NCBI RefSeq assembly: GCF_035271045.1
Contig: NZ_DATESC010000017.1
Coordinates: forward strand, 43,831 to 107,830
DNA length: 64,000 bases
Direction: 5' to 3'
Source of the DNA: Marinospirillum sp035271045
GTDB taxonomy: Bacteria; Pseudomonadota; Gammaproteobacteria; Pseudomonadales; Halomonadaceae
The notes under the pieces are model-generated. The model did not search any database and was not told where the DNA came from. It saw only the letters and a list, made by a program, of their open reading frames with translations. Shown here one piece after another: positions 1-8,379 of the stretch. The first letter of the stretch is position 1. Each line of letters opens with the position of its first letter. The position numbers and the translations under genes were made by a program.

Positions 1-1
1 A

Positions 2-988
2 GCACGGCAAATGACCCTTGTTGGTGCAATCGTTTTAATTGCAACAGCTGGCATGATGATTGTTAGCATAGAAAAAGCGTTTAATCGTATTTGGCGTGTT
101 AAAAAACCACGCCGTGGTTTACAAGCATTTTTAATTTACTGGACGGTATTAACGCTAGGGCCTTTATTGTTGGGTGCAGGCATGGTGCTAAGCTCTTATC
201 TAACTACTTTACCGCTATTAGATAAATTAAATGGTTACACGGGTGGCGGTGTTGCTACATTATGGAAATTTCTGCCTTTCATGTTCAGCATCTTAGCGTT
301 TACCTTGCTGTATTGGGCGGTGCCTCACTGTAAGGTTAGGTTTCGTGATGCAGCATTGGGTGGTTTGGCCATGGCATTTTTATTTGAAGCCGCTAAAAAA
401 ACATTTACTTGGTTTGCTAGTAGTTTTCCTAGCTACGAGCTTATTTATGGTGCTTTTGCCGCTTTTCCATTGTTTTTGATGTGGATTTATTTATCTTGGA
501 TGATGATTTTGCTTTGCGCTGAATGGGTTGCTATCCGTGGCTTACCCATTAAAAAGCAATACGCTGCGGACAGTTTAGAACCCAGTTTACAAATGTTGGT
601 CATTTTAAAAGAGCTATGGGAAGCATTTGAAAACGCCGAAGGTATAGAAGAGAATCATTTACGCACATTAGCTTGCAGTGAAAATGCCGAGCAATGGCAA
701 GCAAATATCAGCTGGATGCAACAGCATAAATGGATAGTTTTTGATAAAGAGTATGAAGTGTGGTTGCCTGGGCGTGATTATAGCCGCATCAGCTTTGCGA
801 CTTGGCTACAAGCCTTACCGTGGCGTTTACCTAATACCGACACTTGGCCAGAATCTTTGGCTAGCTTAAAAGATTTACGTGAAACGCTACGAGCATTACA
901 ACAGCAAGAAATTGAAAGCTTTACAGCACCGCTGGGGCAATACTTAACGCGCGAAAACCTTGACATAAAAGACGGTAAAACATTATGA
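2..988 (+). CDS. yihY: YihY/BrkB-family inner-membrane protein (5' end cut by window)
   Basis: Multi-pass integral membrane protein of the YihY (former BrkB/Rbn) family, whose biochemical role is unknown. The frame is open to the left edge. The first in-frame ATG (position 11) aligns to the middle of E. coli YihY, around its MTAVGA segment, so the true start lies outside the window. Family landmarks are visible: the IEKAFNRIWRVKK stretch, WTVLTLGPLLLGA, LLYWAVP, and FPSYELIYGAFAAFPLFLMW. After the last membrane segment there is a C-terminal soluble extension of about 140 residues, longer than in E. coli. It overlaps the next gene by ATGA, which suggests translational coupling. Confidence 0.9.
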   Translation, partial: ARQMTLVGAIVLIATAGMMIVSIEKAFNRIWRVKKPRRGLQAFLIYWTVLTLGPLLLGAGMVLSSYLTTLPLLDKLNGYTGGGVATLWKFLPFMFSILAFTLLYWAVPHCKVRFRDAALGGLAMAFLFEAAKKTFTWFASSFPSYELIYGAFAAFPLFLMWIYLSWMMILLCAEWVAIRGLPIKKQYAADSLEPSLQMLVILKELWEAFENAEGIEENHLRTLACSENAEQWQANISWMQQHKWIVFDKEYEVWLPGRDYSRISFATWLQALPWRLPNTDTWPESLASLKDLRETLRALQQQEIESFTAPLGQYLTRENLDIKDGKTL

Positions 989-1182
989 GACGCGCTATTA
1001 GCTTAGTATTAATCATCATTGGTATTTTGTTACTTTATTGGGGGTATGATCTGCAACAACAATTGGATATGCAGCTAATTCGTCAAGTAACTGGCGAAGC
1101 ACCAGAACAGGTTTGGCAATATTATTTAACGGGCATTGCCTCTGTTGTAGTGGGTGGTTTAGGTGTATGGAAAACGTTTTAA
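985..1182 (+). CDS. DUF3185 small membrane protein
   Basis: A 65-residue protein with two hydrophobic segments, at about residues 4-20 and 47-62, separated by a short polar loop. Size and pattern fit the DUF3185 family of two-helix inner-membrane proteins, which have no known function. Its ATG overlaps the stop codon of the YihY-like gene, so the two are probably co-translated. The assignment rests on pattern and length, and the family match is moderate. Confidence 0.7.
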   Translation: MRRAISLVLIIIGILLLYWGYDLQQQLDMQLIRQVTGEAPEQVWQYYLTGIASVVVGGLGVWKTF

Positions 1183-1216
1183 CGCTATCTTGTAGATTAA
1201 TAGTGCTTTGTAAAAC

Positions 1217-1244
1217 TTGACAAGGCTAGTTTTTTGGCTAGAAT
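1217..1244 (+). promoter_or_regulatory. sigma-70 promoter of tRNA-Ala
   Basis: A perfect -35 box TTGACA (1217-1222) is followed after 16 bases by TAGAAT (1239-1244). A GC-rich discriminator (acgcgc) comes next, as is common at stable-RNA promoters under stringent control. The tRNA begins about 18 bases downstream. Confidence 0.8.
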
Positions 1245-1261
1245 ACGCGCTATTAAGTTTT

Positions 1262-1337
<76 letters not shown>

Positions 1338-1346
1338 AGTTTTATA

Positions 1347-1383
1347 AGCCAGATGTCTTATTTAGATATCTGGCTTTTTTTAT
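1347..1383 (+). terminator. Rho-independent terminator after tRNA-Ala
   Basis: An 11-bp inverted repeat (arms 1347-1357 and 1365-1375, one mismatch) is followed directly by a T-run. It lies 10 bases after the tRNA CCA end. Confidence 0.85.
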
Positions 1384-1411
1384 ACTTAAAGCATTAGTTT
1401 TTTAACTGCAA

Positions 1412-2218
1412 TCAATCACCCATGCTAATGCTTGGGCCTGCTGTTTCAACTAAGCTATCTACTTTATCGCTAATTTTAGCTGCAATCTTGGCAAAAATAG
1501 CCGCAGCAGTGCCTGTAGGTTCGCTGATGACTAACGGTTGACCTAAATCCATTTGTTTACGAATATTCAATAAAAGTGGCAACTGACCTAGTAAATCGGT
1601 TTGGTATTCTTCAGCAATCCTTTCACCACCACCTTCGCCAAAAATCGGTTCACTATGACCACAGCTAGAGCAGGTGTGCAGGCTCATGTTTTCTACCACA
1701 CCTAACACCGGCACTTTTACCTGACGAAACATTTCAATACCGCGCTTGGCATCTAAAAGGGCGATATCTTGTGGCGTAGTAACAATAACAGCACCAGTAA
1801 CTTTTACTTTTTGTGCCATGGTTAATTGAATATCACCCGTGCCTGGCGGCATATCAATAAATAGGTAATCTAAATCTTGCCAACGGGTTTGATTAAGTAG
1901 CTGTTGAAACGCACCAGCAGCCATAGGGCCGCGCCAAATCATCGGGGTTTTAGCATCCACTAAAAATGCCATCGACATAATTTGAATGCCGTGGGCAATG
2001 ATAGGATCAAAACTTTTGCCATCATCCGAGTCAGGTTTACTACCAGCAGGCACAGCAAACATTTGCGCTTGGCTAGGGCCATAGATATCAGCATCTAAAA
2101 CACCCACGCGCTTACCTGTTGCTGCCATTGCCATAGCAAGGTTTGCTGTTACAGTCGATTTACCAACGCCACCTTTACCTGAAGCAACGGCAATAATATG
2201 CTTTACACCATCGGTCAT
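1412..2218 (-). CDS. mrp: Mrp/ApbC-type Fe-S cluster carrier ATPase
   Basis: P-loop NTPase of the Mrp/NBP35 family, which binds and transfers Fe-S clusters in the cytoplasm. The deviant Walker motif GKGGVGKST is at residues 14-22, and the cluster-binding CxxC motif (CSSC) is near residues 183-186. I placed the start at the ATG at 2218 because GAGGAG lies about 7 bases upstream. A longer frame starting at 2248 has no such site. The protein is short (268 residues) and lacks the N-terminal MIP18/DUF59 domain of E. coli Mrp. It is divergent from metX, separated by an 84-base gap. Confidence 0.93.
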   Translation of the reverse strand: MTDGVKHIIAVASGKGGVGKSTVTANLAMAMAATGKRVGVLDADIYGPSQAQMFAVPAGSKPDSDDGKSFDPIIAHGIQIMSMAFLVDAKTPMIWRGPMAAGAFQQLLNQTRWQDLDYLFIDMPPGTGDIQLTMAQKVKVTGAVIVTTPQDIALLDAKRGIEMFRQVKVPVLGVVENMSLHTCSSCGHSEPIFGEGGGERIAEEYQTDLLGQLPLLLNIRKQMDLGQPLVISEPTGTAAAIFAKIAAKISDKVDSLVETAGPSISMGD

Positions 2219-2302
2219 TTTATACTCCTCACAAGGTTTATAAAACACATCTTAGTCTTGTTTATTGGCTAGGGCAAAGGACTTACTAGAAGGATATTTC
2301 TT

Positions 2303-3412
2303 ATGCTGGTTGAAAAAAAACACTATAAATTGCAGGGCTTTACCACCACTAATGGGCAATTCATTCCAGAAGTAAATATAGGTTGGGAAAGCTGGGGCAA
2401 ACTAAATGCCCAGCGTGATAACGCTATTCTGGTTACTCATTATTTTTCAGGCTCTAGCCATGCAGCTGGGCGTTACCAAGAAGATGACCTGCTTGCAGGC
2501 TATTGGGATAGCATTATTGGCCCTGGCAAGCCTTTGGATACTGATAAATACTTTATTATTAGTAGCGATACTTTGGTTAACCAAGAACCCTTCAACCCTA
2601 GGGTGATTACCACTGGCCCTGCCACGACTAACCCTGAAACGGGCAAACCTTGGGGATTAGATTTTCCCGTGGTGACTATTCGTGACTTTGTAGAAGTGCA
2701 GCGGTCTTTATTGCTTTTTTTAGGGATTGAAGAACTTCATGCTGTTATTGGCCCTTCGATGGGTTCGCTGCAAGCCTTAGAGTGGTCTATAGCCTACCCA
2801 GAAGCGGTTAAGCGCATGATTTCAGTGATAGGTATGGGTGAGGCTGATGCGTGGAGTTGCTTAGGCTTACAGCAGTGGGCAGAACCGATTCTCAACGACC
2901 CTTTATGGCGTGAAGGTAATTATTATAACGCTGCAGCGCCGGTTGCCGGTGTGCAGCAAACGCTAATGCAAATAACCCTTGCTGCTATGTCACCGGCAAT
3001 TATTAACAAAACCTTTCACAAGCATTACCCTTTGGAAGAAGCACCTTCAAACTTTGTTCAGCAAAACTTTCGTATGGTGGACTATTTTAAAGCCCAAAGC
3101 TTGGCACAAACAAAATACGCCGATGCTAACCATCTCTTGTATTTAATTCGTGCTAATCAATTATTTATTGCTGGGCAGGGTAAAACACTAACCGAAGGGC
3201 TACAGAAAATTCAGGCCAAGTGTTTGTTCTTACCTGCCACTAATGATTTATTATTAAGGCCAGCCTTAGCGCAAAAAATTCACCAAGCGCTATTAAGTTT
3301 AGGTAAAATAAGCCGTTATGCTGAAATTGAGGGTGATTGGGGCCATTTAGATGGCCTTAACTCCATTACCAGCCAGGCCGAAACACTTAGGCAATTTATT
3401 AATCAAGATTAG
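2303..3412 (+). CDS. metX: MetX-family alpha/beta-hydrolase acyltransferase
   Basis: Member of the homoserine O-acyltransferase (MetX) family, which acylates homoserine in methionine synthesis. The family block PETGKPWGLDFPVVTIRDFV and the nucleophile elbow GPSMGS (Ser152) are clear. An acid residue follows in LPATNDLLLRP (about 315) and a histidine in GDWGHLDG (about 347). The length of 369 residues is normal. The elbow differs from the usual G-G-S-M-G-G, and the usual glycine-rich NVLGG-type motif before TTGP is replaced by SSDTLVNQEPFNP. Acyl donor and acceptor are therefore uncertain. An AAGGA ribosome site precedes the ATG. Confidence 0.8.
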   Translation: MLVEKKHYKLQGFTTTNGQFIPEVNIGWESWGKLNAQRDNAILVTHYFSGSSHAAGRYQEDDLLAGYWDSIIGPGKPLDTDKYFIISSDTLVNQEPFNPRVITTGPATTNPETGKPWGLDFPVVTIRDFVEVQRSLLLFLGIEELHAVIGPSMGSLQALEWSIAYPEAVKRMISVIGMGEADAWSCLGLQQWAEPILNDPLWREGNYYNAAAPVAGVQQTLMQITLAAMSPAIINKTFHKHYPLEEAPSNFVQQNFRMVDYFKAQSLAQTKYADANHLLYLIRANQLFIAGQGKTLTEGLQKIQAKCLFLPATNDLLLRPALAQKIHQALLSLGKISRYAEIEGDWGHLDGLNSITSQAETLRQFINQD

Positions 3413-3424
3413 AGTTAAACAACG

Positions 3425-4201
3425 ATGCTTGCTTCAGAAATTGATTGGGAAAAAGCTAAAGGTGCGGTGTGGCGAGTTCATGCTAAGCGCCTAAAGCCAA
3501 TTATAGATTTTTCAGCCTTCCCCTTAGAAAGGCTGCTAGGTATTGAGCGTCAAAAAGCCGCTTTGGTACAAAATACCGAACAATTTATAGCCGGTGAAGC
3601 CTGTAATCATGTGCTGTTATGGGGTAGCCGTGGTACAGGCAAAAGCTCATTAATTCGCGCACTTTTAAACGAATATTATGCATCAGGATTAAGGGTAATA
3701 GAAATTCCAAGAGAAAATCTAAGCTGGCTACCTGAAATTTCTGATGAGCTGCGTTTATTACCTTATCGTTTTATTATCTTTTGTGATGATTTAAGCTTTG
3801 AAAGCGGCGAAAGTGGCTATAAAGGCTTAAAAAGCATTATGGAAGGCTCGTTAGAAACACCACCAGAAAACATTCGTGTTTACGCTACCAGTAACCGCCG
3901 TCACCTAGTGCCGGAGTATCAGAGTGATAACCAACAGGCAAGCGTGGGTTCACGCGGTGAATTGCATTTAAGCGACAGCGTAGAAGAACGTATTTCTTTA
4001 GCCGATAGGTTTGGTTTAAGCCTTTCATTTTATTCAGGTAACCTAGACGATTACCTTACTTTAGTTGAAAGTTATTTTGCAGGTTATCAAGGTGATTGGC
4101 AGGCGTTAATGCAAGAAGCACGGCAGTTTGCACAAGCTCGTGCTTCTTATAGCGGACGTACCGCCCAACAGTTTTTTAACTTTAAAGGTAAGTTAAACTA
4201 A
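3425..4201 (+). CDS. DUF815 AAA-type ATPase
   Basis: Predicted cytoplasmic ATPase of the DUF815 family, with no established function. The Walker A motif GSRGTGKS is at residues 67-74, a Walker B-like FIIFCDDLSF is near 115, and an ATSNRRHLVPE sensor-like stretch lies near 155-165. It starts 13 bases after metX stops, so the two are likely co-transcribed. The length of 258 residues is slightly short for the family. Confidence 0.85.
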   Translation: MLASEIDWEKAKGAVWRVHAKRLKPIIDFSAFPLERLLGIERQKAALVQNTEQFIAGEACNHVLLWGSRGTGKSSLIRALLNEYYASGLRVIEIPRENLSWLPEISDELRLLPYRFIIFCDDLSFESGESGYKGLKSIMEGSLETPPENIRVYATSNRRHLVPEYQSDNQQASVGSRGELHLSDSVEERISLADRFGLSLSFYSGNLDDYLTLVESYFAGYQGDWQALMQEARQFAQARASYSGRTAQQFFNFKGKLN

Positions 4202-4228
4202 ATTTAACCAGCAAGCCTTAACAAACAA

Positions 4229-4274
4229 CCCTACCAACTCATTGTTTCTAGCTAGTTGGTAGGGCATTGTTTTT
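4229..4274. terminator. Terminator between convergent DUF815 and dctM genes
   Basis: A perfect 11-bp inverted repeat (4229-4239 and 4254-4264, CCCTACCAACT/AGTTGGTAGGG) with a 14-base loop. On the plus strand it is followed by a T-rich tail (cattgttttt). It separates two convergent genes. Confidence 0.75.
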
Positions 4275-5580
4275 AGGTGGTTGAATAACCTAAATATTCA
4301 GGCAACCAAAGTGCAATTTGCGGGAAAAACATAACCAACAACAAAGCACTGAACATAGTCAGCATAAATAGCATTGCCCAACCAAAGGTTTGCTCTAATC
4401 GTATATTAGCAACTTTAGTCGTCACCATTAGGTTAATAGCGACAGGTGGCGTGAACTGGCCTATAGCAATATTCATCGCCAATAAAATACCAAACCAAAC
4501 AGGGTTCCATTCAAAGTGATTAATTAAAGGCACTAGAATGGGCGTTAAAATTAAGTAGATAGAAATAGCATCCAACAGCATACCTGCCAGCAAAACCAGT
4601 AACATAACTAAAAAAAGCAGCGTTAAAGAATTATCTGAAATAGAAAGTATGACATCAGCTAAGCGCGTAAAAGTGCCTAAGGTAGTACCCGCCCAAGCAA
4701 AAATACCGGCTAAAGCAATAATAATCAGCACTATGCCTGAAATTTTAACAGCCTCATTAAATAGCTCAAATAAGCTAGAAAAAGTTAACTGCTTATAAAT
4801 TAAGGTGCCAATAATTAAGCCATAGGTTACTGCTACTACTGCGGCTTCAGTGGGTGTAAATAAACCAGATCGTAAACCACCTAAAATAATAACCGGGGCT
4901 AATAATGCGGGAATGGCTTTTATAAAGCTTTTTTTAATCGAAGGACGCTCTGCATCAGCAGATGTATCGGGCGCTTCCCAACCATTCCTTTTCGATAAAA
5001 AATAAGCAGGCACCAATAAAGATGCACCGGCTAATAAGCCTGGAAATAAACCCGCTGCAAATAGCGCACGTAAATCTAAGCCAGGCAACATCACTGAGTA
5101 CAAAATAAGTGCGATAGAAGGTGGAATTAGTATCGCAGTTGATGAAGCAGCAGCAATTAACGAGGCCGAAAATGGCTTTGGATAGCCCGCTTTAGTCATG
5201 CTTGGTAACATAACCATAGCAACAGCGGCTGCATCGGCAGGACCAGACCCACTCATACCACCCATAATTAAGCAGACTAAAACAGCCACCAATGTTAAGC
5301 CACCATACCTGCGTCCAATTAATGATTGTGCCAAATTAACTAAGCTTGCTGCGACACCTGCCCGTTCAAATATAAGCCCCGTTAAAATAAATAACGGAAT
5401 AGCAATCAGTGGGTATTTAGCAACGCTGTTATAAGTATTGGTGCCTAAAGTTGCCAGCATATCGGGGGACAATCCTGTTACTATGCCTGCTGCACCACCC
5501 AAACCTAACGCAAAAGCCACTGGCATACCTAAGAATAAACAGGCACCAAAAATGACTAACATCCATAAATCAGGACTCAT
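4273..5580 (-). CDS. dctM: TRAP transporter large permease, DctM type
   Basis: Large membrane subunit of a tripartite ATP-independent periplasmic transporter, which couples solute uptake to an ion gradient. The 435 residues contain about 12 hydrophobic segments. DctM landmarks are the PVAFALG start, MGGMSGSGPADAAAV near residues 107-120, and IPPSIALILYS. The start overlaps the dctQ stop by ATGA. The substrate cannot be told from sequence. Confidence 0.93.
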   Translation of the reverse strand: MSPDLWMLVIFGACLFLGMPVAFALGLGGAAGIVTGLSPDMLATLGTNTYNSVAKYPLIAIPLFILTGLIFERAGVAASLVNLAQSLIGRRYGGLTLVAVLVCLIMGGMSGSGPADAAAVAMVMLPSMTKAGYPKPFSASLIAAASSTAILIPPSIALILYSVMLPGLDLRALFAAGLFPGLLAGASLLVPAYFLSKRNGWEAPDTSADAERPSIKKSFIKAIPALLAPVIILGGLRSGLFTPTEAAVVAVTYGLIIGTLIYKQLTFSSLFELFNEAVKISGIVLIIIALAGIFAWAGTTLGTFTRLADVILSISDNSLTLLFLVMLLVLLAGMLLDAISIYLILTPILVPLINHFEWNPVWFGILLAMNIAIGQFTPPVAINLMVTTKVANIRLEQTFGWAMLFMLTMFSALLLVMFFPQIALWLPEYLGYSTT

Positions 5581-6062
5581 TGCTGTTCCTCTATTGGATT
5601 ATCACCCTGCTGTAAACGGCTAAACAAATTTTGTGTACTGCGAAAAATAATGGCACTCGCCAGTAGCGGCAGCCAAATTAAGTAAATCCAAGTGGGATAA
5701 CCCAATCCTGGTGACGTCGATTCCCACATAAATTCTTCATACGTTAGTAAGCCGCCATACCAAACAATTAAGCTAAGCACGATAATACTGCCCAACCATT
5801 GCATAACATAAGCGATACGGCGACCGATTAAACCTAAGTATTTTTCTAATAAAGTAACGCGAATATGCTCGTTAGTTTTTGCAGCAACAGCAGCACCAGC
5901 GAAAGCAAGTATGACCATTAAAAAGACTGAAAACTCTTCAGTAAAGGCAAAAGAAGCATTCGTTGTATAACGTACTAAAACGTTAGCTAAACTAATAATA
6001 CAAATAGTGGCTAAGGCAATAATTCCTAGCCAAGATTCAAGTGAGATACGAGGTTTTGACAT
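5577..6062 (-). CDS. dctQ: TRAP transporter small permease, DctQ type
   Basis: Small membrane subunit of the TRAP transporter, 161 residues with four predicted helices. The motif EEFSVFLMVILAFAGAA fits the DctQ family, in which a conserved glutamate-rich stretch follows helix 1. It lies between dctP and dctM and is translationally coupled to dctM. Confidence 0.92.
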   Translation of the reverse strand: MSKPRISLESWLGIIALATICIISLANVLVRYTTNASFAFTEEFSVFLMVILAFAGAAVAAKTNEHIRVTLLEKYLGLIGRRIAYVMQWLGSIIVLSLIVWYGGLLTYEEFMWESTSPGLGYPTWIYLIWLPLLASAIIFRSTQNLFSRLQQGDNPIEEQQ

Positions 6063-6089
6063 GATTTATTTATAGCCAATAATGTAAAA

Positions 6090-6128
6090 CTCAAGATTAA
6101 GTATGAACATTTAAAACTTAACCTTGAG
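6090..6128 (-). promoter_or_regulatory. Stem-loop between dctP and dctQ
   Basis: A 13-bp inverted repeat (6090-6102 and 6116-6128, fully paired if one G-U is allowed) with a 13-base loop. On the transcribed minus strand it is followed by TTTTACATTATT. It is placed to act as a partial terminator or as an mRNA 3'-end stabiliser. Either role would give more binding protein than permease. Confidence 0.65.
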
Positions 6129-6162
6129 TTAGGTTTTTTGATTGTTGAATAGCCGTTATTAA

Positions 6163-7167
6163 CTAACGATTGTTAATGGCTGTTTGTGCGGCATCTACTA
6201 ATTTCTTACCAATTTTTGGTGTCCATTTTTCATAAACACTTTTAGTGGCAGCAACAAAAGCTTGGTGCTGCTCAGGCGTAAGTTCAGTGACTTCTACGCC
6301 ACGGTCACGAATGGATTGCAGGGTTGCATCTAACTCAGCACGTGATTTAGCAATTTCCCACTGACCCGCATCATAAGCGGCTTGCTTTAATAGCTTTTGA
6401 TCTGCAGCAGATAAACTCGACCAAACACGCTTACTGGCACCAAAAATTAGCGGGTCATTCATATAATGCCAAAGCGTTAAGTATTTTTGATTAGCCCGGT
6501 CAGCACGCGCAACATCAAATACGGCTAAGGGGTTTTCTTGGCCATCAACAGCACCCGTTGTTAATGCGGGCAGCGCATCGGTCCAGCTCATTTGTGTTGG
6601 ATTAGCACCCAATGCATTAAAAGTATCTAAAAATAGCGGTGAACCAACTACACGAACCTTTAACCCTTTGAAATCAGCGGGTTGGTTTAAAACGCCTCGC
6701 GAGTTAGATAACTCACGAAAACCATTTTCACCCCAAGCCAAAGGCACAACACCGCGTTTTTCAATGGCATCAAAAACCATTTGACCCGCTTTACCTTGTG
6801 TAATTGCATCAACAGCAGCGTTATCAGGCATCAAAAAAGGTAGCGAGAAAAGATTAGCTTCTGGTACTTGGGTCGACCAATTAATTGTAGAGCCAACCGC
6901 CATATCAATTAAACCACTACGCATAGCAGAAAACTCACGGGTTTGGTCACCCGATACCAATTGTGCGTTAGGGTAAACTTTTAACGTAATACGACCGTTT
7001 GAACGCTCTTCTACCAACTCAGCCCATTTAGCGGCTGCTTGCCCCCAAGGAAAGGCATCCGATAAAACAGTAGAAACCGAAAGTTCACGGGTTTCTTGTG
7101 CAAAAACAGGCGCAGCACCCAAGCTTAAACAAGCGGCACTCAGTACCAGCCATTTCTTGATGTTCAT
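6163..7167 (-). CDS. dctP: TRAP transporter periplasmic solute-binding protein, DctP type
   Basis: Periplasmic substrate-capture subunit of 334 residues. Residues 1-23 form a signal peptide with a cleavage-like AQE junction. The DctP fold is indicated by the FKGLKVRVVGSPLF segment, whose arginine forms a salt bridge with carboxylate ligands in characterised members. VDGQENPLAVFDVA is also typical. It is the first gene of dctP-dctQ-dctM. The retained arginine suggests an organic-acid substrate, which is inference from the family. Confidence 0.93.
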   Translation of the reverse strand: MNIKKWLVLSAACLSLGAAPVFAQETRELSVSTVLSDAFPWGQAAAKWAELVEERSNGRITLKVYPNAQLVSGDQTREFSAMRSGLIDMAVGSTINWSTQVPEANLFSLPFLMPDNAAVDAITQGKAGQMVFDAIEKRGVVPLAWGENGFRELSNSRGVLNQPADFKGLKVRVVGSPLFLDTFNALGANPTQMSWTDALPALTTGAVDGQENPLAVFDVARADRANQKYLTLWHYMNDPLIFGASKRVWSSLSAADQKLLKQAAYDAGQWEIAKSRAELDATLQSIRDRGVEVTELTPEQHQAFVAATKSVYEKWTPKIGKKLVDAAQTAINNR

Positions 7168-7303
7168 TACTCACTCCAACGTTGTTTTTTTAGGCGAACG
7201 ATATTAGCAGAATTCAAGGCTAGGATTGTGTTTAAATTGAATTTTTGCCTAGGCCTCTAGCCTTGCACACCTAACCTAATGGATTGCACTTGATTGCTAA
7301 ATA

Positions 7304-8311
7304 CAGGAATCAATACACGACATTACTCAACTTGCTGATCTTATAAAAAAGACACTACAAAAACCTGTTATTATTGATAATAAACAAGTGGCATTAAGCC
7401 CATCCATTGGCATAGCACTTTTCCCTACTGACGGCTTTGAAGCAGATGTGCTACTAACCAATGCACAAACGGCTTTAAATGAAGCAAAAAATACTGGCCG
7501 AGATACTTTTTGTTTTTTTGATCATAAAATGAGTGATGAGGCACGTAAGCTACTCAATTTAGAGCAAGCTTTGCGCTCAGCCATTGGCGATGGTGGTTTA
7601 AGTCTGCATTATCAACCTAAAGTTTACTTAGCCAATCAAGAAATCTGTGGTTTAGAAGCTTTAATACGCTGGCAACACCCTAAACTAGGCTCATTATCGC
7701 CTGCCATTTTTATTCCTTTAGCCGAAGAATCTGGGTTAATTATAGAAATAGGTGCTTGGGTTGCAGAAGAAGCGTGCCGAGCGCTAGCCCGTTGGCGTGA
7801 TGCTGGTTTAAGCTTACCTAGAGTCGCTATTAACGTTGCAGTGCAACAACTAGAACAAGAAGAATTCCCAGACTGGTTAGAAGCTTTAGTGCTACGTTAT
7901 AACCTAAGCCTTGATAATATTGAACTAGAAGTTACTGAAACCGGCTTAATACATAATGAACGGGGTATGCTGCAAACTTTAAATGCATTGGATAAGAAAG
8001 GATTTCGCATTGCTTTAGATGATTTTGGTACAGGTTATTCAAGCCTTTCTTACCTACGAAAACTGCCCCTTTCTACTTTAAAAATAGACCGTTCTTTTGT
8101 AATGGATATGAGCTATGACAACATTAGTCATAGCATAGTACAAACCATTATTCAGCTAGCACAAAATTTAAACTTAGATTTAGTTGCTGAAGGCATTGAA
8201 GAAGAAGAGCAAGGCCAAAAATTGCTGGCAATGGGTTGCCAACACGCACAAGGCTTTTTATATTACAAACCACTGCCCGAATCAGAGTTAATAAAATTAC
8301 TACGGCCTTAA
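7304..8311 (+). pseudogene. 5'-truncated GGDEF-EAL gene with intact EAL domain
   Basis: Remnant of a GGDEF-EAL cyclic-di-GMP enzyme. Homology begins inside the last part of a GGDEF domain (ALSPSIGIALFPTDG, then NAKTAL-like helix), and the reading frame is closed by TAA at 7298. The N-terminal sensor and the GG(D/E)EF signature are therefore missing. The EAL domain looks complete: EALIRW, NVAVQQL, ELEVTE, LDDFGTGYSSL, KIDRSF, VAEGIE and QGFLYYKPLP all retain the metal and catalytic residues. A GTG at 7388 could start a 307-residue product, so a stand-alone phosphodiesterase is possible. I see no ribosome site strong enough to decide. Confidence 0.75.
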
Positions 8312-8338
8312 TCTAAAGAAAAAATATTATCTATTTCT

Positions 8339-8370
8339 AAAGTGCCACTAAAATAAATTAGTGGCACTTT
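8339..8370. terminator. Bidirectional terminator between EAL remnant and yghU
   Basis: A perfect 13-bp inverted repeat (8339-8351 and 8358-8370, core AGTGCCACTAA) with a 6-base loop. It begins with A-residues and ends with T-residues, so it can terminate both convergent transcripts. Confidence 0.85.
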
Positions 8371-8379
8371 TATTTTAAA

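Noticed and set aside
2248..2302. Possible SAM riboswitch before the MetX-family gene
   Set aside because: The space between the divergent genes is too short and shows no aptamer-like pairing.
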